A model generated the notes under the pieces. That model ran no database searches, was not told the DNA's origin, and saw only the letters and a program-made list of their open reading frames with translations. A program made the translations under genes and the position numbers. From Diabrotica undecimpunctata (lineage: Eukaryota > Arthropoda > Insecta > Coleoptera > Chrysomelidae), in assembly GCF_040954645.1 (NCBI RefSeq), contig NC_092806.1, positions 113,814,458 to 113,878,457 on the forward strand: a stretch of 64,000 nucleotides of DNA, written 5' to 3'. How positions within the stretch are numbered: position 1 is the stretch's first letter; every line of letters begins with the position of its first letter. Positions 33,606-45,476 of this stretch are shown one piece after another.

Positions 33606-35060
33606 CTTGCAGGTTGACTGTTTCATGTTCTGACCACAGAGTCTGCAGCTTAGTACTCAATGAATGTGTTAGGGTGTTTTTTGGCTAGCGTGTATCTGGT
33701 ATTTATTCTTGATTTATCTTTAACATATGAAAGACCCCTTTTTTAATTTCTCTACTTATATTTTGAGTTATTTGATTTAACCTGGTTTTATTCAGTTTTT
33801 CTTGATTGCTGTCATTTGCTTCTTAGCCGCCTTTTTTCAACAACAATATTTCTTATCTCGGTTGGTTCCCATCCTTCTTTTAATTGTCTTAGTGTTCCCC
33901 ATACTGCCCACAGTACATATAAGTTAAATTTCTCTGCTTCTTAGTTAAGTTCTTCAATTGTTTTCAAGCTAACGTTCAGTTCTATTCTATTTTCTAAATC
34001 ATGTGCGAAGCATATCCAGTCCTTAGTCTTGTTAGATAGTATAGGATTTTATTTTTTCATAATTATTCTATCGCGTACTGTCATTATTACTGAAGAATGA
34101 TCTGATACCTTATCTAGCCCTTCTTCTATTTTAATATAATTTTGCGGGATTTTTCTAACAACATAAAAATCCAATAAATCTGGTATTTTATTAATATCTG
34201 TAGGCCAATATGTTGGCTTGTCAGTCCAGTAAAAATTACAGTTATACCAAAGAATATAGATAAGCGTCTATATTCTTTGGTTATACTCTCTGGCTACAGA
34301 ATATAGGTCACGCCCCTTGGTGTTGGTCAGCCTGGAACCCTAGTAGGTGTGCTATGCTCCCCAAGACTTTATATCATCAGTTCGAAGTAATCTTTTTTTT
34401 TTCAAATTATGTTTTGTTTCGTGTTTATTGAAGTGTCTTCGTGGTGTTTGATGTTTTTATTAATAATCACTGGACTTCCAACTTCTTCCAGCATTTGCTT
34501 GATAAATGGTATGCTATATACAGTATCCCTTTAACTTTATATAACTTTCTTAGTAAAATCCGTTTCAGACACCAGGTAAATGTCTATTTTTTGTTGGTCT
34601 AGGTACAACTGCAGGCTATCTTTAGGCTGCTGTAGACCATCAGCATTCCAAGCTATTAGTTTAATGTCTTCTAGTGCTATCTCAGGTCGCAATGGAGCTC
34701 TTTTACCTGGACCTTCTAATATTGATGACCTGGCAACCCTGATTGGCTTGTCATAACACCTTTTGAAGAATTCTTGATTTTTTTTTTGTTTATCGAACCT
34801 AGCCATTATGTCTAATAGCATATCTTCAATGTTGTTACTTTGCGTGGCAGGGTGTCTGTCAGGTATAACAGAATTTTGTACTGGATTTTCTTTTTTGTAG
34901 TTTCTTCCCTATATTTCTGTAGGTATTTAGCTACCTGGCAAGCTTTGTAACTAGCAGGGTGTTGTTCTTTGCAGTTTGTACGTATTGGAGTTATCCTTTT
35001 CGGTTTTCGGCATTGCTTTGTGTGAAGATTATTACCTGAAAAAAATTATAGAGTTAATGC
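33606..35060 (-). pseudogene. Jockey-type LINE remnant: ORF1 end and endonuclease
   Basis: On the minus strand, the high-coordinate end (about 34860-35040) encodes a zinc-knuckle ORF1 tail, RTNCKEQHPASYKACQVAK, matching the CxNCxGxHPAxYKGC pattern of Jockey-type Gag. Then 34537-34821 gives the start of ORF2: EIALEDIKLIAWNADGLQQP and QKIDIYLVSETDFT (N and E of the APE active site). Further on, about 34000-34200, come WPTDINKIPDLLDFYV and KVSDHSSVIMTVR (the catalytic SDH). RT is absent; the 3' side ends at about 33606. Frameshifts and stops abound. A 700-base stretch between the endonuclease pieces is decayed. Confidence 0.78.
34240..34287. repeat. Perfect 21-bp hairpin
   Basis: AGTTATACCAAAGAATATAG plus A (34240-34260) is followed by the 6-base loop TAAGCG and then the exact complement (34267-34287). 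It lies inside the Jockey remnant. It is unrelated to coding sequence and could be a recent template-switch or small inversion scar. Confidence 0.85.
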
Positions 35061-36869
35061 TATTTATCTTTCGAGGTCCATATTTTTTACAGACAATAAA
35101 ATGCGGGTTCCTATAACATTAAAGCCCGCATCTCACACAACCTGGAAAGACGCTCTTAGCTGGTTCACGTCCGCAAAGAGATAGAGAAAATAGTTACTAG
35201 TGAAAAAAAAAGGAAACACGGTTAACATAATGCTAGTGTGAAATTAATAAATATTTACGTTTTGATAACTACCCCAATGGAGTGTGTTCCCTCGAGATCG
35301 AAGGTTTAATTTAATTTTGTTCACGAGGGTTGCCGGTAAAAATTTTAGTAAGTTGGGTAATTTATACAATGATAAAAATTCCAACACAGCGGTGGTCGTT
35401 AGACCACTTCATAGTAAAATTACCACTGCTCTGACCGTACCTATCCCTAGTCGCAACAGATAAGTTGGAGGGGTATGTACGTGCTATACATCAGCTTCCA
35501 ACTTCCTTTGAACCATGTTGCTTTACAGATAAACGACGTGGCAGTACACTCACCGTAAATAGACAGTGTTACCTTATCCCAGAGATTGTAAACTACAAAT
35601 ATTGATGGTAAAAACGGTATTTCACGTTGCGTTGGATCCCGTATGTATTTTCTATTTCTCTTCGCTGATGAAGAACGCCACTCCGTTCTGTCAGATTCCA
35701 ACTTAATGGACCAACCATTACAGTCCTGGCCTCAAACCGATTGCGCAAACTAAGGGACCCTTTTTTTGCTAGATAATATCAGAGTACATAGCCCTCAAGT
35801 AAGCTAAGTCCCATAGAAAGTTTTGGGAAAGAGTTTCTAGCGCCAAATGCGGACGGGTCGAAACTAATTTTATTTGGCGGCAGATTCAAAACGAAGGTTC
35901 TGACATTTAGGCGGCAAATTCAAAAAATATGCTCTGAATTTTAGGCGCCAAAATTTAAAAAGTATGCTTTTAATGGAAAATAAATTTAGTCATAAAATAA
36001 GAAATAAAAACTTATTCTTTAATATATACAGAAGCAAAATGTACAAAATAGTGTCGAGTTTGTATTTACTAATAAAAGTTTGGTATAATTAGGTGCTGTT
36101 CTTACCTGGTGCGTGTAAAAATAAACTCCTAATTCTCAGAATATTTAATAGCACTTTGTCCAACTTTAACTAACTTTCACCCATCAACAAAAAATATTCT
36201 TTTGATTTTTTCGATTTGGAATACTATACCATTTTGATATTGTACCTTCTCTTTTAGCATTATTTATAAAATGTATAAATAAATATTGATATATACTGTT
36301 TTTATCGGCTATTTCTAAAATTTAGGATACAATGATTTTATAATGCCATTTGCAACTTGCAAATGCGTGGATTACAATGTTGCCACTAACACATTTTTTT
36401 TTCGGTGGATACTCAAAATTCTTTAGAAATAAGTTACTGTAAATGTAAGTGGTGACTTAAGTAGAATTTGCTACAATATTTGTTTTTTGGAAAACATTGT
36501 GTAGTATACCTAATCATTATTGGGGTGAATATGGAAAACTAGTGAAACCATCGCAACAGCAGTAACATCAACGTCATTTGCCTCTTGCTATGTCATACCC
36601 CCACCTAACGTGACTAGTAGCGCCGTTGCTATTACGAACGGCTGGGCCCATGCAAATCACTCTCCCCACCTGTCCTATTCCACTTACACTAATATTTGTG
36701 GTATATACTCTGGATAATATCGCCATAATACTATTGAAAACTTCTCACACAAGCCAATATGTATGAATTAATGCATGGGTTAATAGTATAGGATAGAATA
36801 AGATCATTAAAATATTTATGTCAAATTTGATTAAGCAGGTATATTGCTTAATTTTGCTTTTGTCTTCTT
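35061..36869. other. Intergenic stretch with a short tandem motif
   Basis: An 84-codon minus-strand frame at 35447-35701 (with RDPTQREIPFLPSIFVVYNL) is balanced in composition and may come from a repeat, but I do not recognise it. About 35876-35975 has three diverged units of 34-36 bases starting GGCGGC(A)AATTCAAAA or similar. The rest is AT-rich with nothing recognised. Confidence 0.4.
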
Positions 36870-37060
36870 ACCTTACTCCAATCTCCCTTAAATCGTCCTT
36901 CACGTCGTCCAGACACCCTTCTTCTTCCGACCAGCCTATGCCGGTTACTAGCATAGTTATTTTAGGAGGATCACTTTCATCCATCCTCATAACGTGGTCC
37001 ATCTACCTTAGGCGGTTTATTTTGATGGTTTACACGATATCTGCAAAAAGTCTATAGAAT
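36870..37060 (-). pseudogene. LINE C-terminal fragment
   Basis: The minus strand reads LRWMDHVMRMDESDPPKITM then GWSEEEGCLDDVKDDLREIG. This corresponds to the WxGHVxRM...GRRxxGRPxxRW...DDLxxxG tail of insect LINEs. No other domain remains; the fragment is short. Confidence 0.55.
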
Positions 37061-37203
37061 TCGAAATTATATCGCCCTTTTCATAGACCCTGTTCGTTAA
37101 TTCCGTCATATATGGTCATAAATCGTTTTCTTTGGGACGTTTAAGTTAAATTTAATTGATACACAATTAAAGGTTAACTAATAATTTCCTAATTTATAAT
37201 TTT

Positions 37204-37306
37204 TTATTTGAAAGCAATTTCCGCATTGGAAATCGAAACATCAAAACAAATTTTAAAATGTAATTCGCATTCCAATCAATTATTGTGGTTTAATCCCAAA
37301 TAAAAC
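37204..37306 (+). repeat. Dispersed repeat with a short hairpin, copy 2
   Basis: Diverged copy of 2945-3050: CAATTTCCGCATTGGAAATC, GAAACATCAA, then TTGTGGTTTAATCCC. The pairing arms ATTTCC and GGAAAT are conserved while the loop differs. Confidence 0.5.
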
Positions 37307-38026
37307 AATAACTAAAAATAAGGTTGCCTCTTATTCATATCTTTCCCAGACGACTGTGAACTAAACTTGTAAATATTTATTCGGTTTAACTTTTTTTTCA
37401 ATAATGAAATTATTTAATTTTAATAAAATACTTCAATAATTTTGTCCAGGAGTTGATATTTCTTGTAACTAGAGCAAATTGTTTTTGACTCTTCCAACAA
37501 ACAATTTTTCTCAAAGTATTGGGATTAAAAACCTATATTAAAATTTTGCGGAAATTCTCGTTTGGAAAATATGGCAGATATTTCTAATATAAGTCGTAAA
37601 TTCCCAACATTTTTAACTCCACGAGGCAGGGTTCCGTTATCTCCCGGTATCGATATTGTAAATGATTGAATTTGGTCTAGTGGATATTAAGTTTCATGGT
37701 CTTGGAAGTTCCGTAACTTTAATGGATTTGTTCCATAAATGTTTCGGTATTTTGAGATTCTTCTCTACGAAATTGGTCGACTTTTCAATTACGTTGTTAA
37801 TTTAATATTTCTCGAAAAGTCTTTTCTCATAAATTTTTTTATGTCTGATATAGATGAACAATAAAAAGTACACAACAACAACCAGTGTTCTACTTTATTA
37901 AAAGTTTTATACTTTGTAGAGTTATTTGAATCATTTAAAGCCTGATAAGCTAATAAAGTTATTATTATTCAGCAATGACTAGTTACTGCTAAGTGTAAAA
38001 ATAGTTTTCTGTATGTGTTGTTCTAT
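37307..38026. other. Intergenic AT-rich stretch
   Basis: Nothing recognised. Confidence 0.4.
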
Positions 38027-39480
38027 ATACAGGGTGCAGCATTAGTGCGAATAAGTCCAATTATTCATTTGTCGTAAGAGATACGAAAAATATTATTTAG
38101 GTTAAAGTTAGAGCACATATAGGACCATACTCTAAAAATATTTTCAAATATACAAGACCAACCATATTGACGGGGTGGAACAAACTTATCTTTTTTATTA
38201 TTTTTGGACACTTCCCGTTTTTTCAATGCAAGGCTTGGCTTTATTGTACGAGGTAATGTAAAAAATAATTACGTTTTTTTATTAATTTCGTAGCAAAATT
38301 AACACCCTGTAGAATTGTAGAGGTTTGATATCAAAAAATACATTTATGTTTAAAAGATTGTTAATATAGTCTACTATTGTCTAAAATTATTAATATAGCG
38401 AAATATTTAATTTTGATACAGGGTTGGTCGAAACTCGAAATGAATACTTTCAGAGCTTTTTTAAACGGAACATATTGTATGTTAGTATTGTAATGAAATG
38501 ATATTTTATGATTTATTATTCGGTAAAGTAAGCACTTCCTATACCTTACTGCTTGAATTTGTGAGTTATTAGTGATTTCTTGTTCCAAACAATGCAAAAA
38601 AATTAGGTGAAATTTAATCAGGTTGGCCGTGAAAAAATATAATAATCATCTAGACTGATCCTTAATTTGTTAATATTTAACAATATATCAAAATACCTAA
38701 GTAATTAAAAGTGATATGACGTTTAATATATAAATAAAATTAAATGTAAACAAAATATTTACTTAACAAAAATAACACAAAAATCCTTGAATTTATAATA
38801 AATGTTCAAAATGGCATCGATACTACTTACTTAAAATAATTCCGGCAATTCTTTGTCCAAAAAATGTAGATACATTGTTCCGTTTACGTGATCCTCGAAA
38901 AAGAAGGGTCCTATGACATAATTTCCAGCAATTCCAGTCCAAACATTTAATGATCATGTTGTTTGACTGTGGGTGAAAATTTTCTTGTAGAAGAAGAGTA
39001 TCTAATAGTGGAAATCATGTCTGTTTACAATACCATTCTTGTGGAAAGTACCTTCATCTCCAAATAAAACGTATTCCAAGAAACATGCGTCATTCTGAAT
39101 TTTTTCCATTTATAGTTATCCTTATTGAGCTCTTGGTGCAACTGCGCATGATATGAATACATCTTGATCTTTTTCAAAATTCTTGCTACACTACAATCAC
39201 TAATTTCAAAATTTTGTGCAATTTCCCATGTACTAATATGCAGATATTAAGTGATATTAAGGATTACATTTAATTCATTTTCTTCATTTACAATATTTTT
39301 TTTCGAACAGATTTTCGTAATTTACGTTTTTTTTGTAATTTTAAAGCTTCTCTTGGTTCTCGTCTATCTGGGAATTGCAAATGATAAATTCTTGTTGCTA
39401 CTAGCACGTTTTGGTTATACTCTCAAAAAAATTTCCATGTTGGTCGAGAAGACAAAGATTCTATAATCATCTCGTAAATA
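38027..39480 (-). pseudogene. Mariner-like (DUF4817/DDE_3) transposon remnant, copy 1
   Basis: The left end carries TATACAGGGTG (38026-38036). On the minus strand a decayed transposase begins near 39470 with NVLVATRIYHLQFPDRREPR, an insect DUF4817 helix-turn-helix signature (GxxxxAxxxYxxxFPxRxxP). It continues with HGKLHKILKLVIVV-type sequence and, in shifted frames, the segment relating to the linker and first catalytic D (RKIKMYSYHAQLHQELNKDN, then MTHVSWNTFYLEMKVLSTRM). A degraded NVWAG-like block follows near 38930. The gene has many stops. It belongs to the same family as the copy at 42.8-45.4 kb. The right terminal repeat was not found. Confidence 0.68.
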
Positions 39481-39639
39481 AATCATACATACATGTAAAA
39501 GTTGGTGAAATTTTTCCAGTATTACATATTTAATTAAATACTTTTGCAAGCATTTTAATTCCCTCATTGCCATGAGAAAATAACGGTTTTAAGAAATACT
39601 GCTGGAGAACAAAAAAAATCCAAAGCAATAGGAATATAA

Positions 39640-39795
39640 TGTATTATGTTATAAAAATGCCAGAAGAATGGCGGAACAGTATATTAGTACAAAATCAAAG
39701 GAGATACGGATGAACAGTGATAGAGATTGATAATGCACAAACTGTAGGGCCATAAAACTAGTTATTCACACCATTAAAATATGGTATCCTCTGGT
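39640..39795 (+). pseudogene. LINE reverse transcriptase fragment
   Basis: KMPEEWRNSILVQNQ then, frameshifted, CTNCRAIKLVIHTIKIW corresponds to the RT motif PxEWRxSxLVPIFKxKGDxxxCxNYRGIKLxSHTxKxxE. Only this 50-residue region remains. It abuts a MITE. Confidence 0.65.
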
Positions 39796-39804
39796 ATCCA
39801 GAGT

Positions 39805-40219
39805 GGACCTCGTCTCCTGGAGTTTCATGTCAATTTCATTCTAAATCAGTCGACAGTCATTACTCGGCCGTTTTCGAGGTCGCTGAACACGAATATTTCG
39901 TTGATAAATGATCTCAGAATACCTTATCCAACATTATATAAAACTTTAAAAATTATCCAAAACATTATTTTTTAAATTTGGAACTTTTAAGCAGTTGGTA
40001 GCACTGTTGAAATGCCAGGTGATACATATTATAATCTCCCCTGTAATAGCTCCAGCCTTTTACTTTCACATCTGCTCTTATTCTCTCACACGTACTAGTA
40101 CGCATATATCCTCCAAGTTACATAGTTAACATGCATTGTTTTCCTTTCGCTCTATTTAAAATTATTGTGAAAATCACTGACTTAGAATGAAATTAACATG
40201 AAACTCTAGGAGAAGAGGC
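39805..40219. mobile_element. MITE with about 45-bp terminal inverted repeats
   Basis: The left arm 39805-39850 (GACCTCGTCTCCTGGAGTTT then CATGTCAATTTCATTCTAAA and TCAGT) is matched in inverted orientation by 40176-40219 with few changes. The interior is about 325 bases and non-coding. The flanks gave no clear duplication. Confidence 0.75.
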
Positions 40220-40639
40220 ACCAGGTAGTTCGAGGACCATCGACGTTATCATCGTGTTCAACGACTTCGAAAACCACGGATGACCAAAATTTAACTCATT
40301 GCTGTCTAGATATTCCGAGTTGCAAATTTTTTATTTCTTTTATTTATTTTTCATTTTACCACCAAGAATTATGTTCAGGAACTTTCCTGAATCGAATGCA
40401 AAAATAGCATAGCGATTCATCTTGCTGCGGAAAATGGTAGGCTGAGTGCTTTGTGGCCTCGCCTATATGAAAATGTCGTGAGTAACCTGTAATACTTGAG
40501 AAAAGATCATGTCACATTGGAATGGAAACGGCAGTCAAACGTGAGATTGTCACGAGTGCCTATTAAGGGTGCTGATGCTATAAATAATTAAAAACTCATT
40601 GGTTTGACTATATAGGTAGTATCCAGATTTAGCCATATG

Positions 40640-41930
40640 GCTCACACTCCCTCTAAGGGGAAAATTCAGTCATCCCAGATACGGTACCAAAAGGATTGAG
40701 CTCTGGTGTGACTCTTTCCGTGTTATCGAGACCTAGGTGACTTGGTACGCTGGAGTATCTCCCAAAAATTGCCGTACACCTCTGGACGTTGAGAGTAGTA
40801 TAGTTTTTTGCATGGTATTGTAGAGATGTTCATTCAGACCTAGCTTTTTTATGTTTTCTAGGAGGTTCTTTGTGATTCCATGTTGATTGCCAACGTTCGG
40901 AACGGACAAGGCACATGAAGAAGAAGGAGGTTCTTCGGAATGACTCCAGTAGTAGAGAGAATAATAGGTATTGTTTGGGTACTTTTTATTCTCCACTGTC
41001 TTCGTATTTGAATTTCAAGATCCTTGTACTTGGCGATCTTTTCGTTCTGTTTAACACGAAGATTATTGTTGTTGGGTATCGACACATCAATTAGTATTGT
41101 TTGCCTCTTAAGTTTATTAACTAGTATGAGATCTGGTCTATTTTGTGCCACTGTTTGGTCTGTGAGCACAGTGCCGTCCAAATATAGCTTGTAGTTGTCA
41201 TTCTCAAGTATACTTTCAAAAACGTGTTGATAATATGGGAGATGGTTTGTTTGGGGAAGTCCCAGTTAGATGGCTATCTCTTGATGAAGGATCTTTGCTA
41301 CTGAGTCGTGCCTTTCCTTATATTCAGTTGCAGCAAATGCCTGGCAGCTCCCGATAAGATGTTGGATGGTTTCTTGGGCTTGACATCCATATCGGCATTT
41401 GTCATTTTGGACCTGAGGGTCTTTGACGATATATTTCAGGTAATTTTTGGTTGGTATAACCTGATCCTGAATGGCGTGTAATGAACCTTCTGTTTCAGGG
41501 AACATCTTTTCTGATGTCAGCCAATAGTTCGACGCTATATTGTTGACATGGTCTTGACTGACCTCATTGGGATGTCGCCCGTGCAGAGGTTTACCCATTG
41601 AGGTGCGCATTTTTTCGTCCTTAGTAAGATGGATTATGCGCATTTCTGGTTCCCTCAGTTTAATCGGTGTTGTATCATCTATGTGTATGTATTGCACAAA
41701 TCGCGCGATATAGAGTAAATGTCTCAGCTGGCACCTGAAAATAAGTTCATAAATTAGTAATTTGTTTTTCTAGTTCCTCACTTACATCCATAAATCCTCG
41801 TCCTCCTAAATACCGCGCTAATGTCGTTCTTCTACTGTCTCTACTGCACTTCGAGGATGGTGTTTTTGTGCCTTTGTAAGGTGTGTTCGTACTTTTCGCT
41901 GAAGATTTTCTATATCCATTTTACGTTATA
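40640..41930 (-). pseudogene. R4/Dong- or R2-like LINE 3' part with restriction-like endonuclease
   Basis: On the minus strand, degraded sequence at about 41800-41930 relates to RTHLTKAQKHHPRSAVETVE then LARYLGGRGFMDVSEELEKQ. 41266-41697 encodes a linker and the finger CRYGCQAQETIQHLIGSC (C-x3-C-x7-H-x4-C). 40858-41181 encodes QNRPDLILVNKLKRQTILID (PD-x14-D) and KYKDLEIQIRRQW. A CCHC finger followed by RPD...D is the arrangement of the restriction-like endonuclease found after RT in R2/R4/NeSL-type LINEs, unlike the APE endonuclease of the other LINEs here. A frame break lies between the finger and the PD motif. RT itself is missing. The 3' UTR runs to about 40640. Confidence 0.8.
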
Positions 41931-42608
41931 TCCGTTATACTATAGGTAGTATATTATTTTAATTATTAGTATTAGTATATTAGTAAATAGGCGGAACGAG
42001 ATTTTAGAATCGCTAAGATTTTATTCCACGAAGTCACTATGGCTGGATTGTGATACTTTTAGTTGATATTTTAAAAATACTATATTTTAAGACAAGAAAC
42101 CTGTCGGCGTAATATTTCATGATTTTCAAGGTTTTTACTGTGTTTTTTCTGAACATAAGAGCTAAGTTTAGATTCCACTATATCTAGGCCATTGTCCTTT
42201 ACATCAACAATAGTCATGTAGCGTTAAATTGTCATAAACCTATCGGTAAAATTGAACGATAACTTCCGGATTAATAAGCCACATTTTACAGTGACTTGTT
42301 ACTTAAATGATAATTATTTCTAACAATGCGGATATTACGTCAACGTGAGATATAACTGACCAACATTAACAACGTTCATATGATTCTCATAATTAGACAA
42401 ATATGCTTGAAAACTATGAGTCAGTTACTACGTTTACTATGGGTCATAAAAATAAATAAAAATACATAAATTGAGTTTTTATTTGAACCAACCAACCAAC
42501 TCTAAATAGATGGTACTATGATTGAAGTAGTACAATTCAATAAAAAATATCGCTCTGAAGGTTTTTTGAAAAAGGATTTCCAAGCTGTAACTTGATATAA
42601 TAAAATAT
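41931..42608. other. Intergenic AT-rich stretch
   Basis: Nothing recognised. Confidence 0.4.
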
Positions 42609-42619
42609 ATACATAGTTT

Positions 42620-42748
42620 GAAACCGACGAACTCAAAAGAATCGTGACCAATTGGATAGCAGAGGCGCAGAACAGAAGCAGATGGAAAAGTCTAGAGGAG
42701 GCCTATGTTCAACAATGGACAACTCAGGGCTGATTGATGATGATGATA
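42620..42748 (+). mobile_element. 129-bp LINE 3' end with 11-bp target duplication
   Basis: Flanked by ATACATAGTTT at 42609-42619 and 42749-42759. The insert encodes NWIAEAQNRSRWKSLEEAYV then QQWTTQG and stop, followed by a (TGA)n tail. The same AYVQQWT ending is present in the LINE at 17748-18480, so the two belong to one family. Extreme 5' truncation. Confidence 0.88.
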
Positions 42749-43139
42749 ATACATAGTTTTAGCCGTAGTTAATTATCATTATACATACAGGGTGATATTT
42801 AGTGCGACATCGGTCGATAATTCCATTGTGGTACAAGATATACAAAAAACTGATTTAGAAAAAATATAGACAATGCTATTCTTCATACTTGGAAATATGT
42901 CGAATTCTACAGGGTGATTAATAACTACGTGGTATAACAAACATACAATTTTTTAAATGGGATACCCTATATATTTTTTTAGTAGAGATATTTTTAGTTA
43001 ATAGTATTTAGTTAAGATTTAGATAAGTATTGGGTATTGAGTGATAATATGGCAAAATTATTTTTATTCAATAAGTAACTAACAAAAAATATAAACCATA
43101 ATAATATGTAATGAATGTAACAATTAATGTAATATTAAG

Positions 43140-44821
43140 GGAATGATTCTAAATGTTCAAAATGTCCACCCTCAACGTCTATTCAAGTTTGTAACGTCAA
43201 TTTTATTAAAAACTTCTATTATTCCATTTTTCATATCATCTGGCCTTGTTGGAGGCTTCTAGTATAAAAGGTATTTTATATCTTCTTCTTCTTCAAGTGC
43301 CATCTCCGCGGCGGAGGTCGGCAATCATCATAGCTATTCGAACTTTTGAGACGGCTGCTCTGAAAAGTTCATTTGATGTACATCCGTACCACTCTCTCAG
43401 GTTGCGCAGCCATGACATTCTACGCCTCCCTATGCTTCTCTTTCCTTGGATCTTTCCCTGCATGATCAGTTGGAGCAAGGTGTATTTCTCTCCACGTGTA
43501 ATATGTCCGAGATATTCCAATTTTTTTGTTTTTATTGAATTTAAAATTTCCATTTCTTTGTTCATTCTTCTCAGAACCTCTTTGTTTGTGACGTGTTCTG
43601 TCCATGATATTTTCAGAATTCTTCTGTACACCCACAGCTCAAATGATTCCAGTTTTTTCATTGATGTAGTATTCAAGGTCCAAGATTCCATTCCATAAAA
43701 TAAGGTCGAAAAAACATAGCACCTCGCCAACCTAACTCTTAGTTCCAGTTTTAAATCTCTGGTACATAGAACTCTTCTCATTTTGTTGAAATTTGCTCTA
43801 GCCTTTTCTATTCTTATTTTTATCTCCTGATTGTAATCATTTGTGGAGTTAATCATTGTTCCCAGGTATGCATATTTGTCCACTTGTTCGACGTTGGTTT
43901 CGTTTATTAGAAGACTCTCGTTATTTCTTTGAGTTTTTTTCGTTGTATTTTATATAGCCACATGAAAAAATCAATTTTGGAAAATCCGGTGGCCAAACAG
44001 TTGGTCCTCCTCTGCCTATCCACCTCTTAGGAAAGTTATTATTTAGATGATTGTGAATAGGGGCAGTGTGGTGTACTGAAGCACCGTCGTGTAAAAACCA
44101 CATTCGTTGTCGAATATTAAGCGGTACATTTTGCAGTAGTATTGGCAAATGATTATTTAGAAAATCCAGATATATCCAATCCAGACAATCACATAATCGC
44201 CAACAATACCAGCCCAAACATTTATAGACCACCTAGTTTGACAATGAGTGTTAACAAAATAGGAATTGCTTGATACATAGTAATGAAAATTATGCCGATT
44301 TACCGTTCTATTTTTGTGAAATGTAGCTTCATCTCCAAAAAGCACATAATCCGAAAAAAAAATCGGTCTCTTTGCACTTGCTGCTGAGACCATTGACAAA
44401 AAGTTAATCAGCGTTGATAATCATCGACTGTCAATTCTTGATGTAATTGTATGCGGTAAGGATGCAGTTTATGTTTACGAAGGATTTTTGCCGCCGAAGT
44501 TTGACTAATGTCATGTTGACGTGAAATTTCACGAGTGCTGATGTGGGGATCTTCAGTACTGGGTAGCTATGAATACATCATATTCCTTTTCTTTACTTAG
44601 ACCAGTTTTGGTTCTCTCATTTTTTTCATATAGAACTGACCCAGTGCGAAAAAAAGATCCATTAATTTTTTAAGAGCTCTTGCGTTTGGCTTCCTCCATT
44701 CGGGATATCGCTCGTGATATATTCTGGATGCAAGTAAGCAATTTCTCGAACTTTCTCCTAATACCCACATCATATCTGTTAACTCTTCTACAGAAAAATT
44801 TATTTTTAACAATAAAGACAA
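43140..44821 (-). pseudogene. DUF4817/DDE_3 mariner-like transposase, interrupted
   Basis: The frame starts at 44821 with FSVEELTDMMWVLGESSRNC then RIYHERYPEWRKPNARALKK, the DUF4817 helix-turn-helix. A decayed linker follows. Then VLFGDEATFHKNRTVNRHNF (first catalytic D) and WSINVWAGIVGDYVI (44157-44399), then LNIRQRMWFLHDGASVHHTA (second D), PKRWIGRGGPTVWPP and GYIKY (43921-44232). Where relatives have SPDL, this copy reads FPKL, so the third acidic residue is lost. At GYIKY the frame is broken by the LINE and resumes below 43281 with sequence leading to a remnant of the RxxVCIExxGGHFEHL-type end. Frameshifts also occur elsewhere. It is not functional. Confidence 0.82.
43282..43944 (-). mobile_element. 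5'-truncated LINE with 11-bp target duplication, inside the transposase
   Basis: Flanked by GTATTTTATAT at 43271-43281 and 43945-43955. On the minus strand, 43293-43883 is an intact 196-codon frame covering the region after the RT box: DKYAYLGTMINSTNDYNQEI, IRIEKARANFNKM, YGMESWTLN, ELWVYRRILKISWTEHVTN, KLEYLGHITRG and RRRMSWLRNLREW, ending LRRGDGT and stop. An AAGAAGAAGATAT tail lies at the low-coordinate end. The RT catalytic region is absent through 5' truncation, but what remains is undamaged, suggesting a recent insertion. The terminal peptide matches the fragment at 33548. Confidence 0.9.
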
Positions 44822-45424
44822 GCTAAACAGACCGATTAAAACGGTAATAATATGATAACTGACATTTTCAAAGCCTACCGTTTACGAATTAATAATATGA
44901 AAACTGTCAAAGCCTACTATTTTACCTTTGTAACTGACACAAATGGTCTTTTACTTCGCGCGTCACAATCGGCAGTTAGGAATGTTTTATTCAAAATTCC
45001 AGGCTTAGAATACTGTTGATATAATAATCTAAAAATTGTTACATCAATTGTATATTATTTGTCTTTCTGTTTTGTGTTAAGTATTTATTAAATAAAATAA
45101 TCTTATGTTATATTATTATACAAAACATATTATCTCGTAGGAATTTTAGAAATCTTTTATTTTATTAAGGAAATAGATATTTCTATAATATCACATTTAT
45201 TGATACATTCATTGCATATTGTTATGGTTTATATTCTTTTTTAGTTACTTATTGAATAAAAATAATTTTGTTATATTATTACCCACTACTCAATACTTAT
45301 TTCTACTTACAAAAATTGAATGTATTTCCGAAATTTGCATAAAACTAAAAATATCTCGGAAAGTGATGAGTTTATGTATAGGAAATGCTACATGAAAATG
45401 AAAGAGTATCATATATATAATATT

Positions 45425-45428
<4 letters not shown>

Positions 45429-45472
<44 letters not shown>
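45429..45472. repeat. (TA)n microsatellite
   Basis: About 22 TA units directly beyond the mariner-like element. Confidence 0.9.

Positions 45473-45476
<4 letters not shown>

Larger units (their letters stand above)
42786..45410 (-). mobile_element. Mariner-like (DUF4817/DDE_3) transposon, copy 2, with nested LINE
   Basis: TACAGGGTGAT motifs near 42786 and 42912 mark the left side. Long inverted repeats at about 42975-43140 and 45165-45369 (for example CAAAATTATTTTTATTCAAT and its complement) bracket a minus-strand transposase. The right outer boundary is uncertain; a (TA)n microsatellite follows at 45429. The element carries a 663-bp LINE insertion at 43282-43944. Confidence 0.75.

Noticed and set aside
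35447..35701. 84-codon minus-strand frame
   Set aside because: Looks protein-like in composition, but no motif or family is recognised; mentioned only within the intergenic description.
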